Positions 37,001 through 50,000 of a stretch of 64,000 bases of DNA are shown in pieces. Position 1 is the first letter of the stretch, and each line of letters opens with the position of its first letter. Under the pieces are notes generated by a model that searched no databases, had not been told where the DNA came from, and saw only the letters and a program-made list of their open reading frames with translations. The position numbers were made by a program, and so were the translations under genes. The stretch covers positions 12,501 to 76,500 of the forward strand of contig OX387191.1 of the NCBI GenBank assembly GCA_947561395.2, written 5' to 3'. Source of the DNA: Buxus sempervirens. Its lineage: Eukaryota; Streptophyta; Magnoliopsida; Buxales; Buxaceae.

Positions 37001-40000
37001 CAATGTGATTGACTTTCTATGCTCAAACTAAAATATAACATTTATTGGATAGCTATTGGTCCTGGTATGATATATGGAATAAAATTTTGATAGGGAAAAA
37101 TGGAAACTTATTCATGGGACAAGCATTGTTGAGATGAATGTGTAAAAGGGTTAAGAAAGGTGAGGAATGAACGTACTAATAAATTCAGTGAATATTTAAT
37201 GGTTTAGCCTCCTTTGCTGGTTTATAGTAAGAGTTAGCTAGTGTGGATTTCTTTGGATGTAGTAGAGGTAAACACACTAACTGTTAGAACTCTTTTAAAA
37301 CTAATCATCAATTTCTTGATGCTCTAGTTGATGGGATTACAGAGCTTGCTTTTGTAAGATTTTTGTAAGTTGGATGTACCAGACATCTTTAGCTAGGGTT
37401 GCCAACAGGGATGAACCTAGACCGGATCAAAATGACTCAACTTTATGTTTGATTAATCTAAATATATATTGGAATTTAGATGTAATTTTCTTTTGGAAAT
37501 CTGAGATTGAATCTAACAAATATTTCATACATATAATCAATGTTTGAGTTAGAATGGATTAAAATAAGTCTACTGCAGCTGTTTGCCATATGGTTTGCGT
37601 GTTTCCATACGTGAAAATGAAGCAGAGGCTTCCTTGGAAAGTGTGAAGATACACACCATAGATACAAGGATCCTTGGGTACACACCTTAGAGCTTTGATA
37701 GCTTACAAAAACTCCAGATTGTTTTAGAATTAGGAGAGCAAAAGATGTCAAAAAGGTCAAAATGACATCAAGCTTGTTAAAATGTTAACAGTATCAAAAA
37801 GGATAAAAAAATGAGAAATATTATGAACTATTATTTTGCGGGGACAGCTGTTGAATAAATGGGCTGTATGGTATATTTGAGATAAATTATATCTTTTCTT
37901 GCTAATTAAGCATATGTTTTATCAAGTGAATTTTTTAAGCATCATTTATTATTCTTTTTGTTTCTCTTTAAAAACATTTTTGTCTTTTTTTCTTTGCTTT
38001 GCAATTGGTCACTTTATTTCTAGATTTGGGGTTTTTCTAGATCCCAATGTTCTCAATTTTATTAGTTTATCTTCAAAAATCACTAATTTTTTTCTTCTTA
38101 GTTTCTGCCACTTTATTTTTGGATAATTTTTAATATGTTTTCTTCTCTTCCAATTTCCAATATAGTAATCTATCACCATTAACCTGTGTTGTGAAGAAAG
38201 GCTTTATTTGTGGAGTAACTTTGTAATTTGCAAGGTCCTAACTAAGTTCTCTTAAGAATGAAAATGTTAATTTGATTCCGATTTGTTTCATTCTTAATAT
38301 TATTAGATGTTCAACTCTCTTTTAGAAGAAAGTATTTGCTAATTTAAGTTTATAAGCTGTTGCGAGCTCATGCTTACTCATGATTTCTCTATCCAAAGTG
38401 TTGTTACTTATTTTACCATGTTATCCGCTCTCTTCTCTGACATGATCATTTAGATATAAAACTATAAATATGCTCTTTCGATCAAGAATTATTTGAAGTA
38501 AACCACCCATTACTTTCCAAAAATCATTTTTAATATTTTCTTGTAATCTTACTTGAGACATATAGGTGCTAGTGATATTAAGAATCTTTTTGTCCTAGGA
38601 CTTATTTAAATGCCGCTAACCCATTACTAGTTTTTTACACTTACTGTATCATCCTCTAGGTTTATTGTTTCAGTGATGCCTAGTGGCCCTATATTGCTAA
38701 AAATGGTTGAAATTTTCTAAAAGCAATTTTTTGTTTTTCAATTCCAAAAAATGCAAATAATATTTTTATATTCAATATAATCATTCATAGGCATTATCAT
38801 TCATGTAACTGAATAATAGATCAAGAATATCATTCATAAGCACAGTGAGTGGAAATGTGAAATATATTTGTGAAAAAGGCATACAACTGATTGAGCAAAT
38901 GAAGCAGAAAATGACAATACTAGTAAAAAAAAATGACACATGATACCTCATTATATTATATTGCAACATTTATAACAATATAAGAGCCTGCAGAAAAGAA
39001 TAAAAAACCATGTTTCACCTCAAATGCATCTACCCAACAAGCAATTTAACCTTCAAATTTTTTGTCAGACACTCCTAGAGTGTTTTATTAATGTATATCA
39101 GAAGAATTGCAAGAAATTTGACTAGATCTGAGAAGTTTTTTTAACAAAGGGGTGAAATTTATTTTGAAAGCGGGCAAAATTCAAGCTCCTTGTCCTTTTA
39201 GAGGACAAGAAAATGAAAAATTATCACCACCAAAAAAATTTGTCAAAGCGTAGGAGAATTCACTATGTTTGGCAAAATCTATCCCAATTTAAATACTAGC
39301 AGGTTCCCCTTTTCTTCATCTTCTTCATACCGGTGAACTGACCGATACTAGACAAGTTGTAAAACCATGAGGAGGTCTACACCAAAATTTCTACAGCACA
39401 ACACACTGTGCTGGAAAAATTGTACACGATGATTATCCTTTATATTCCTTGTCTAGCAATATTCTTTTAACATTTATTTCATTATCTGTTCCTGTATACT
39501 GGAGTTTATACTCATCAACCTCTAGTCTTGCTTCTCCATTTAGTCTCCTATAGGCTCATTACATTAATTTATTCTTTTAGGTCATAACTACTAAATTTAA
39601 TCTATTCTTTATCAAAAAAAGGTCCCTAAGTTTTAAGGACTTAGGTGAATCTTTCTTTTTTGGATTGGCTTCATGACCTGTGAGAACCTCGCCTATTAAC
39701 CATTGCAATTGGTTGTAGTTGTAGTACATCATTTATAGACAACGCCCCAATATCCTTCCTCACTTATTATTGTGACTAGGTTCAGTGATACTGTACTATT
39801 TCACATGTAAAATATCTGAAAGGGATAAAATATGCAACATCGAAAACGAGGGTAATAAGCAAGATTGCGCTTGGTGCTTGACTGGTGCTCACTCGGCTCA
39901 AGTGTGGAAGCATTGCATCTGTTAGAGGTTCGCACCTGTCCCACGCTCATGAGCAAGACAAGCACTGTTTCAAGAAAAAAAACAGAACATCTGCAACCCA

Positions 40001-42327
40001 AGAGCACGCCCCTGTGCTGCACTGGCAGAGTTGCATTATTTACTATCAATCTCTTCAATTTATGTTGTATTAGATGTAGCCTTAGGTCATTCCTGATCTG
40101 AACCTCACCCTTAATAGTGTCTCAAGTGCTGTTTGCTGCTCTAGGTTCTTGAAATCAACTTTCCTGCAATGTGTGCATTTTGTAGTATTTCAGGGTTCAA
40201 GCTCTGCCCTTGAAGTGTCTTTTCACCTCATTATGGTGGACGACTGATCCTTGTCATAGGAAATGAAAGAATGACCCTGTAGTTGACCACACCCTGATAT
40301 TCCTGCAAACTTTTGAATTGTTTAGTGACTAGATTCATTATTACTCTTATTTAAGAGCATTGACCATTCTTCCATAATTGCTCTTTCAATTATTAAATTT
40401 GTTTTGTCACATGCCTTGCATTATCAACAATTGGATTTTACCGCCTTTGATTGTATGAACATGTGGATTTGGTTCAACGTTCCCCTATTAGATGTGAACA
40501 CCTGTCTTTGTTTTCTATGCATAAATGACTAATTGGTTGAATTTATCACATTAGAATTTCAGTTCAAGAAGTGACACAATCTTCTGTGGAGTATTTGATG
40601 GTCATGGTCCTTACGGTCATATGGTTGCAAAGAAAGTTCGTGACGCCCTTCCTCTGAAGCTTTGCACCCAATTGAAAGCTAATTTTGGTAGTGACCAGAA
40701 CCATCTCTATCAGAACACCAGTGCTCCTGGAAGCATGGACTCTGAGGAAACCACATCAATTGGTATAGATGATGAATGGTGTGAGCCATTGGAAGTTGAT
40801 GAAAATGAAAAATACCCTGAAATTTATGTTCCTCTAAAACATTCACTATTGAAAGCTTTCAAGTTAATGGACAAAGAATTAAAGCTGCATCCAACAATTG
40901 ATTGTTTCTGCAGTGGAACTACTGCTGTCACTTTGATAAAACAGGTGAGAATTTGAAATAATTTTAAAAATTGTTTTCTCATCTTATTTCCTCTTAACTA
41001 TTTGCAAAGACTAACAACACATGCAAATATTTAATTCTTCAGGGTCAGGATCTTATAATTGGAAATGTTGGTGACTCAAGAGCAGTACTGGGAACAAGAG
41101 ATAAAGACCATTCTTTGGTTGCTATACAGTTGACTGTGGACCTGAAACCTAATCTACCAAGTATGTATGTGTGGGTAATGTGTCTCGAACACCTCTTGCT
41201 ACTGTTCTTTGCTGATATAACTCCTTGCCATTACATGTAGGAGAAGCTGCAAGGATCCATCAATGTAAAGGAAGGGTCTTTGCCTTGCAAGATGAGCCAG
41301 AGGTCGCACGTGTTTGGTTGCCTAACAGTGACTCACCTGGCTTAGCAATGGCTAGAGCTTTTGGGGACTTCTGCCTTAAGGATTTTGGTTTGATTTCTGT
41401 GCCAGATGTTTCTTATCATTGTCTCTCAGAGAGAGATGAGTTTGTTGTTCTTGCCACTGATGGGGTATATTTCTTTATTTTCATTTAATTATTCTATTGC
41501 TAAGCATTTTCTACTTGTAATTTGAGATTGTTTGTTCTTCAGAAGTTGTGAGACATATCATGGTTTTCACATGTTATTCAATATCCATGTAATTCATACC
41601 ATTTCACATTCCACTTTATTCCATTTGTTTGAATTCTAGAATGAGTTCATAAATGTATCTTTGAAACAGTGAGCTAGATTAATAGGGCCATGGTATAAAG
41701 TTTGAGCTAATGGTTTCTTTTATACTCTAGCTTTACATGTTTTAAGAGCGTTAATATTTTATACAGGTCTGGGATGTTCTTTCAAACAAGGAAGTTGTGG
41801 ATATAATAGCTGCGGCCCCAAATCGTGCAACAGCAGCCAGAGCACTTGTAGACTGTGCTGTTCGAGCATGGAGGCTAAAGTTCCCAACATCCAAAAGTGA
41901 TGACTGTGCTGCTGTCTGCCTCTTTCTGGACCATCTGTCCACTCATGGGCCCTCAGGAATGGAAGAGAATGCTTTAGTAAAGAAAACTGGGGAAGTAGAA
42001 CCTATAGTGACAAACATGATAGAAGGAGAAAAACAATGCACAAATATGCATGGTTTGGAAGTGGATGCTGCCCTGGTTCATGGTCCTATTCTTGATCATT
42101 TGGTTACTTTAAAGGGCTCTGATGAAATTGTACCTATAACTGAATCAATTGACAGAAAGCTTCCTGAGAGGTGCCAGTCTACTAGGAGCCTTGCTGAGTG
42201 TATTTCAACTGCGGAGGATGAGGAATGGTCAGCCCTTGAAGGTGTTACCAGGGTGAATAGCCTACTAAACCTTCCCAGATTCTTGTCCAACGATAAAAGA
42301 GCACCCAGTAGGAGAAAGTGGTTCTGA
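34066..42327 (+). CDS. Protein phosphatase 2C, clade-E-like, 5 exons, 557 aa
   Basis: Mg/Mn-dependent Ser/Thr phosphatase. Exons: 34066-34446, 40555-40944, 41043-41160, 41241-41464 and 41767-42327, all GT-AG, 1674 bp in frame. Residues 1-4 are MGSC: Gly2 and Cys4 fit N-myristoylation plus palmitoylation, so attachment to the plasma membrane is likely. After a Ser/Thr- and Lys-rich head the PP2C core runs from about 107 to 425: GPNQDAM (Asp121), FCGVFDGHG (Asp142, metal binding), IIGNVGDSRAV (Asp268), SPGLAMARAFGDF, DEFVVLATDGVWDVLSN (Asp370) and SDDCAAV (Asp417). All expected metal-ligand positions are present, so it should be active. The C-terminal 130 residues are acidic and end RRKWF. Intron 1 (6.1 kb) holds repeats; the exons are clean. 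Confidence 0.94.
35423..36110. mobile_element. Mutator-like MITE in PP2C intron 1
   Basis: The 688-bp segment starts ATGGTTTACCGGACTGG and ends CCGATACTGAAAGGCATG (its reverse complement CATGCCTTTCAGTATCGG resembles the left end). It is flanked by the identical 9-bp sequence CTTTCAAAC (35414-35422 and 36111-36119). A 9-bp duplication is typical of Mutator-like elements. The inside has an imperfect duplication of a CTCCCTC...CATTCTC block (35617 and 35681) and CCGGTCTGGTCCGGTTTGTACCGG words. A related sequence lies at 51144-52097. Confidence 0.75.
36540..37200 (+). mobile_element. LINE relic with an internal tandem duplication, PP2C intron 1
   Basis: Across stops and frameshifts the plus strand reads FEITFEKAEYIKCKLSTND, then EMKWRGTSRLQCD and YNIYWIAIGPGMIYGIKF, matching in order the KTEYMECKF, WMKWRxxSGVLCD and FYRTAIRPAMLYG motifs of the same LINE family found at 48480. 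The central part occurs twice in tandem (see the 236-bp repeat). Confidence 0.7.
36647..37106. repeat. 236-bp direct tandem duplication
   Basis: The block starting ATAGAGGTGATCACTTTT is repeated head to tail: 36647-36882 and 36883-37106, with very few differences (for example ATTATC/GTTATC and GGAGGGGGG/AGAGGGG). The near identity shows a recent duplication inside an old LINE relic. Confidence 0.93.
37207..40554. other. Remainder of PP2C intron 1
   Basis: AT-rich, with T-runs typical of plant introns. No gene, clear repeat family or RNA was recognised. The acceptor TTATCACATTAG ends it at 40554. Confidence 0.5.
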
Positions 42328-43540
42328 AACATCAAGGGGCCATCAACTCCCATTTCTATGCTTAGGTTCCTTGCTCAGGGCAAAACCACCAATATCTTGT
42401 TAAAATGATCAAGTCATTGTCCCTCGGACGTTGCACAAATATTTGTTGCAGTGGCTCATGTTTATGTACCATCATCAGCTAAAATACCTATTTGGCTTGA
42501 CATCTGCATTGATGAAAGTGGAGAATGGCATAATTTGTCTGTTTTTCCGGTGCTTCTTTAATGCCTTGTAGGCCCTTGAGAATGGCATAAATTATTTTTC
42601 TTTTTGTTTGAAGTTTTATAAAACTATTTCTTGATCTGTGGCTTAAGCAGTTGAAGACTGTGCCCGTGAATACCCCTAATCCCTAGGAATAACTACATTC
42701 ATTCAATCAAGTCCCAAGGCAATTCTTAATTGTGACCTTACTCTTGCCACAAGATTTTGATGATTGGTCTGTTGTACCATTGAAATCTTTTATAAGTGGA
42801 ATTGGAATGCAGAGTCAATTGCAGCCCGGCAACTTCTTTTCACGACAACAGAGGAGGCACGTGCACGATGCCTTATTTGGGGTAGTTTCTTAGAGATGTG
42901 GTTGATGAACGCTACGGTTTAGTAATTTGATAAGAAATCGGAAGTTATCGATTGGATAATTGGACAATGAGTTTTTTAGGATTGGCCAATGAGTTTTTTT
43001 AGGGAGTTTGAAAGGATATTTTGTGATGAAAAATTTGGTAAACTTCCATTTACTAAAAACTAGGGGATTGCACGCAACACCATGTTAAAAGCAAGAGTCT
43101 AAATTGCATGTGGTTTCGGTTATGTTAATGTAATTTAACAAATTGTTAAAAAAAATGTGAAAGATGATTTGGACATAGATTATCAAGCTAGAATCTGACA
43201 ATTATTAAAGTATCTAAATACTGTTCCTGTACGCTTGACTCTCTAAGGTGGTTTGTGAAAATTGTTTCACTTAATTGAAAAAATTCATTTTCGTAAAAGC
43301 CATTTAAGTATCTTTGTAAAGTGCTTTACTTATTAACTTCCTCTTTATTAATATGTACGACTCGGGATTGTTGGTAGTTGATAGCTTCATAGAATCAATA
43401 TCTTTGTAAAGTGCTTTGTTTACAAAGCACTTTACTTATTAATCTTTATTGTTTACTAACCCCAAGTAATTGTAGTGCTTTTAGACTTAAAGAACTAAAT
43501 CCAAACAGGCAAGTAAGAGTCGGTATACCTTTTCTTTGAA
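42328..43540. other. Spacer after PP2C
   Basis: The first few hundred bases are the likely PP2C 3' UTR. The words TATCTTTGTAAAGTGCTTT and TACAAAGCACTTTACTTATTAA recur at 43309, 43398 and 43419, the last two forming an inverted repeat around 43418. A GGGGATTGCACGCAAC piece at 43067 resembles a dispersed repeat near 128 and 14764. No gene was seen. Confidence 0.5.
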
Positions 43541-43559
43541 AAAAAAACGTTATCAGATT

Positions 43560-43760
43560 CATTTATGAATAAACCATGAAATACATCTCCCACTTACATT
43601 AGCTATAAGACACGAATTTAAACAAGGCGGAGGTCTGTTATACCAAGTAAGCCCAAAATTTGCAAGTAAATCTGTTGCTTGGTTTGCTTCCCTAAAGATG
43701 TGGGAGATCCTAACGTTAAATAAAATTTGTAGTCAGCACCTGGATCTGTTTCAAATATGC
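43560..43760 (-). mobile_element. LINE RNase H C-terminal relic
   Basis: On the minus strand it reads IFREANQATDLLANFGLTWY, the C-terminal HxxREANxxADxLAN motif of plant LINE RNase H domains, followed by the domain's tail. It is too short to assign to a family beyond that. It lies about 310 bp upstream of the CWC25 start codon, within its likely promoter. Confidence 0.7.
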
Positions 43761-44073
43761 ATTGATTCTCCAAGAAGGGAAAACTGAGTGTCACCAATTT
43801 TAAACCGTAAAAGCATTAAGTGATCAATTTTAAATCATAAGAATTGTCAATGCCTGTTAGTCAGACATTTTCTAGATAGTTGAAAGAAAATTACTGTTTT
43901 GATTTTCAAGCAGCGCGTGATTTCCGCTATTAAATTAATAGAGTACATTCAGGTCAGGTGCATGATACAAGACCACTTACCATACCGTCGTCCATTATCT
44001 TTACCTGCCATTTCCCTAGCCCTAGTTCTATTGAGATCCGACGATCTGTTTGTTCCCTACCTTTTTTTCCTCC

Positions 44074-47000
44074 ATGGCTCTGAAGTTTCTGAACAAGAAG
44101 GGATGGCACACTGGGAGCCTTAGGAACATAGAGAACGTGTGGAAGGCGGAGCAAAAGCACGACTCCGAGCAGAAGAAGTTGGAGGAGCTCCGAAAGCAGA
44201 TCCAGGAAGAGAAGGAACGCTCTGAATTTCGCCTTCTCCAGGAACAAGCCGGCCTCGTTCCGTACGTCTTTTTTCTTTTTCTCCTTTTATCTTCTTACTT
44301 GTTTTTGTACGAGACTAGTGTTAGGGTTCTTTTTTCTTTGGTTTTCAAGAAGACATACCTCACACATGGTATACATGCCAGATTCAGTTGATATCCGGAA
44401 TTTGTGCCCTATCTAACTTGTTAAAACCACGACCGCATCTTTTCTGATCTGCGTGCATATATCTTTCTTTGCTTTTCGTTTTCCAAATAGAGATGGCTAA
44501 CTTGATCCTTTTTCAGTAAGCAAGAGCGATTAGATTTTCTGTACGACTCGGGATTGGCGGTGGGAAAAGGCTCTGATGGATTCAAGGCACTTGAAACCTT
44601 GCCAAAGACAGAAACGGAGATTAATTCCTCCTCTTCATCCAAGGTATATAACTGAACTTGATTAAATTTCTGAAAGTAGCCTCTTTATATCTTGCAATCA
44701 TACAAGTCTCTCATTTAGTCTTATCCATTGCAATGTTGATTAGAAAAAATTGAGCGTCCTGTAGTATCTCGACCGTGAAATGTTGGAATCGTACATGATT
44801 AGCCATGCGTCTCCAAGAGCATTCGTAACTTTAAAGTTGGTTTTTAAAGGAACTAATTGCAAGCACTTGCGATAAGAGAATTGTTTTTCCTTTTTCTAAT
44901 TTTTTGTTAAACTAGAACCCTATACGCTTATGGACAATCCGGGCAATCCATGGAACTTTGGGCCAATCAATTGTGCACTATGATGTTTCTGTCTGAATAA
45001 ATACTAAATCATAAAGCACTTTAAATCAGTCCAGAACTACTGACTTCCATTAGATGTTTCTCCTTCCCCTTGTCTTTTAGAGTCCAAGCTGGGTTTTCAT
45101 TTATCTTGGTGATTCGTTGCGATCAACTGATCATGCATGACAGAAAGCTGGAGTGGCTAGTCCCATTTGCTGTTCATTTGTGGGCGTACCATATTCTCAA
45201 GATTGCAATCTGGTTGAGTGAAAAGAGAAAGTGAGGTCCTACAACCAGTACTACCACATGGCATATGTTATTTTGGTTGGATTGTCAGGAAAAAATAATA
45301 TCATGACATGTTGCTTTGTTGAAATCCTTTCTTGAATAAATTGAACATTCTTCAAACTGATTTGAGTTAATTAGCACATGAGACACCCAGATGGGTCTCA
45401 TCAAATGTTTTACAGGGTTAAGAAATGAGAAAACAATGAAATTGTAGTGGGGAAGAAAAGAGTCAAAACCTCCTCTTTATTACTTTCCACTTTCTAAGTA
45501 CCAGAAGATGGTTCAGAATAACTGAGGTAATTAAGCTTGCCTTTCTTGTTCAAGCAGTGATTATATCTTTAAGTGTGTGTCAGCCTTTAAAGGAACTAAA
45601 TGCAAACACATGTGCTAAGGAAATTGTTTTCCCTTTTTTCAAGTTTTTGGTTGAACTAGAATTATATATGTTAATGGACAACCCAGGTTCTCCATTGACC
45701 TTTAGCCATTCAGTCAGTATACATTATGAAGTTTCCAACTGAAGAAGTACTAAATCTTGAAGCCCTTGAATGAATCCAGAACCACTTGCTTCCAATAGAT
45801 GTTTCTCCTTCCCCTTATCTTGCAAAGTTGAAGCTGGGTTCTTTATTTATCTTGGTGGTTCTTTGTGATCAACCCATCATGCATGATGGAATGATGGAGT
45901 GGCTTGTACCATTTGCTGTTCATTTGTGGAGCTAGTGAATGATGCCCATCTTCTCAGGATTGCAATTATTTGTGAGTGAAAAGAGAAAGTGGTCCTACAA
46001 CCCGGATTACCATATAACATTTGTCATCTTAGTTGAATTCTCGGAGAAATAAAATGATATCATAACATGTTGCCTTGTTGAAATCCTTTCTTGAATGGAT
46101 TGAACGGTCATCAAACTGATTGAGTTTATTAGCACATGAGATACCAAGATGGGTCTCATCAAATATTTTACAAGGTTAAGAAATGAGAAAACAATGAAAC
46201 TGTAGCAGGGAAGAAAAGAGTCAAAACCTCCTTTTTAAAACTTTCCAATTTCTGAGTACCAGAAGATGGTTCTGAATAAATGAGGTAATTAAGCTTGTCT
46301 TTCTTTTCTTGTTCAAGCTGTGGCAATATCTTTAAGTTTGTGTCAACCTTGCAGTTCTATTTCTTCACCACACACCCCTCCTTCCCTCCTTCCCAACCTC
46401 ACAAAACCCAACCGACCAAGAATTGTTTGTTTTAATAATCATCTTCTGATTCCATAACAAGAATATACAGTTATATGCTTCTTCAAGTTATTCTCCAAAC
46501 CATTTGACCATCAATACTTCTTTGTTTTGCTTTTGCCTTATACTCTTATAGTAGTGCGTGGTATATGCCACAGGTATTTTTTGTAGTGATTAAGTGCTGT
46601 GGTTTGGCAGCAAGCACCTGTTCCAGGAGCTTTGTTTGAGGAGAAGCCCCAATCAGCCAATGATGCATGGAGGAAACTCCATTCAGATCCTCTGCTTTTG
46701 ATCCGACAGCGAGAGCAGGAAGCCCTTGCTCACGTGAGAAACAACCCAATCCAGATGGCCATGATTCACAAATCTGTAAGTCTGCTCTGTTTGTTCTTAT
46801 ATAAAGAAACACACACACACACACACAAGTAGAATGCTAGAAATATCTGTTTGGTAGTCGATAACAATGTTAAGAAGCTGGAATTCGATGGGATGTTAAT
46901 TGGGCATTTCTGATTGCAAACAACTAATAACATTTAAAAAACAATGATATTGGAAGTTAAAGTGCGGCATAGACAGACATGTGCTATTGTGGTTATGCTA

Positions 47001-50000
47001 TTATTTAAAATTTCATGCAGTGCTTGCAGTAGGTTTTTTGGCTAAAAAAAATAATAGCGTTTACATCACAAGTCATGACCACATGATCAAGGAATCTAAC
47101 TAGGTTGCTCGTAGTTGTGGTTTAGATTGCGTACATGCTTGGACAGTGCTTCATATTAGATTGTGGTTTGGAACTCCATTGTTGATTTCTTCATATCTCT
47201 ATCTCTATATACAGTCGTAATCCTACAATTCAGTTGATCATACTACTAACTGATATTAGCTAACCTCATTCCTCCTGTATTAGGATGCTTCTCACCTTTT
47301 GTCTTAGATCTATGTAGTGATAGAGTTATGAAGAAATAAAAAATCAGGTGAGTCCAGAATAAAAACAGCAGTTAGGATTTTTTTTGTGCCTTTATTATTT
47401 TTTTCTTTAAAATTTTTGTTAACCACACACATACACGTACTAAATCTGATATTTTTATAGTTTTTTTACTGGATATATGTTATTTTCGGTTTATATTTAG
47501 CGTTCAAAATTTTTTTGTTTTCAGCGGATAAATTTTATATTGTAGATGATGATCCTTCTGGTATCTGAATTGGATTCATAGCTTTCTATTTGTTGGAGAT
47601 GGGGGGGGGGGGGAGGGAGAGAGAGAGGTGAAGGAAGGGGTTATCTAGTATAACTCCTTGGTTAGTTGATACTCCAAAGGGTTTGCATGGAATGAAATAA
47701 CAAAAATTGATTCACGAAGGTTTAATTATTAAATCACATCCCAATGGTATGTTCCAGGTTTGTTTAGATAATGAGGATCTTAATTCTAGGTTATGTTTGT
47801 AATCACATCCCATTGGTAGGGATGATGGGAATTGGTCATTATTTTACAATATAATTTCACTGGTGCATGTGGTTAAATTAAAATCAATCCATATTATTAA
47901 TTTTTTTGGCAAATAACAAGTAGGGTGCCCTCTCATATGTGAAATATAATTGATCTATAGCTTAAAAGTAGATATCCGAGTGAAAACCAAAAAGGGTTTC
48001 GTTTCTCCATTTTTTCTCTTTTTTATTTTAATTTTCAAGTTCAAAAACAATAAAATCTTGGATTAGATTCAAATCTTTTTTTTTCCAATGTTTGCTTTTA
48101 TTGTTGTCTTTTATGCTATGCCGATCCCAAGCCTAGATGAAGGAGGGTTGCATCAAGTTAGCAACCGGTGTAAAACTCTTTCTAAATCTAAACATGACAT
48201 GCATCTTGAATTAGAATCCCGTTTATATGCTAGGTTGTTGCCCGCTTTAAGTAACGCACTACAACAGAGCGCACTTGTAGTGGGAAATGAGCAAGGGGTG
48301 AGGGCGCCCTCCGCAAATGAAGCGTTGCAGTGCTATCTTTGTTGCAATGAGCAAGGGTTTTCATGTCAAATAAAAATTTTCAGCAAGTGGGTAGTTCCAA
48401 TCGTATCACTTGTCCTCATACCCACCAACAAAATGGGTCTCAACGCGTAAACATAGGCATATAGTTGAAATTGGTCTTGCATTGATGTAATGAAGGATAT
48501 GTATGAGGGGGCCTTAAACTAAAGTGAAAACTGTTAGCAATGAAACAACTGATTTCTCGGTTAAGATAAGTTTGCATCAAGCGTCAACTATTAGGCCTTG
48601 TCTTTTCACTTTAGTTATAGATGAGTGGACAATTCGTATTTAAGATGAGGTGCCATGGTGTATGTTATTTGCAGATGATGTGGTATAGGTGGGTCATTCA
48701 GAAAGTAATGAACCATGGCTGGAGAGGGCTGTCCTGAGATTGATGCACAGTTGGTTGCTTGGCCAATCAGCAGGAGCTAACATCCCCATTGAGGAGTTCT
48801 TGATACGTAATAATTTTTATGATCTAGGTGGGGGATGCATTAGTTGACGAACGAGTCTCCTCGTGTCCTAGTCATTACTTATATGCTTAGGCATTAGTAG
48901 TCTCTATGTTCTGGTAAACAATTTGTGTACCCGTGTAAGCTATTTCTATCATATATAATATATCCAACATTTACTGATAAAAAAATTTTTTTTTGTGGAG
49001 AGACGCGCTAGAGTCAAAAGGGTTTTAAAATAAGCTATGCAAAGGCTGAATAAATAAAGTGACATTTTAATACAGGTAACAATATAACTAATGTATGTAA
49101 TAGAATTGACAATCAAGATATCCCTTTAAGAAATAAGTTCAAATATCTTGAATCAATGGTATAAAAAGATGGAGAAATTGATGAAGATGTTGTACATAGA
49201 ACTAGCAGTGTTTATAGTTTCAGAAATTTCGTTTTTGTTTTTTTTTTTTTTTGAGTTAGCGATGCATTTCACAGCGGGAAAACTGCCGATTTACAATTCT
49301 AGCGATTTTTTGCGGTATGTCGGTGAAACAAGGAGGGGAAATGGAATTTTCATTAGCATTTCTAGCATCGTGCTGGCGAAACGGGGCAGCATGCCGGCGA
49401 AATTTCGACAAAATAAAAAAAATCCAGTTTTTGTTCAATTTTTGCCTTTGCTTTTTCCAGCATTTCGGTGATGTGCTGGCGAAATTTCATTTCGTGTGAT
49501 GGGCGTGCCCATCGGCACCAAAACGGTAAACCTTGATAAGTAGAGCTAGTTGGCTTAAGTGGAGGGGTACTTCTAGTGTTTTGTGTGATAAACGTGTCCC
49601 ACTTAAATTAAAGGATAAGTTTTATAAGATAGTAATTAGATTAGCTATGTTCTCTAGTGCAAAATGTTGGGTAGCAAAGAATCAAAATGTTCAGAAAATG
49701 AGTGTTACTGAGATGGGGATGCTAAGATGGACTTGTAAGAAAACTAAGAAAGGCAAAATAAGAAATGAAGACATTCAAAAGTGATTAGGCGTAGCATGCA
49801 TTAGGGATAAAACAGATGTAAAGTAAAGGCCTTGAGAATTGAAATGCACCTGTAAGAAGGTGTGAGAGTATGCACATTGAAGGGCCTAAGCGAGTTGAGG
49901 AAGATCTAAAAAGACATGGATGAGCGTATAAAACAAGACTTACAAGAATGTAGATCAACTAAAGATATGATTTTTTATAGATCGGGATGGAGAAACAAGA

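Noticed and set aside
48088..48450. 120-codon plus-strand frame in CWC25 intron 3
   Set aside because: No conserved motif, and it overlaps no recognised element; an intronic chance frame is more likely. Kept as unassigned.
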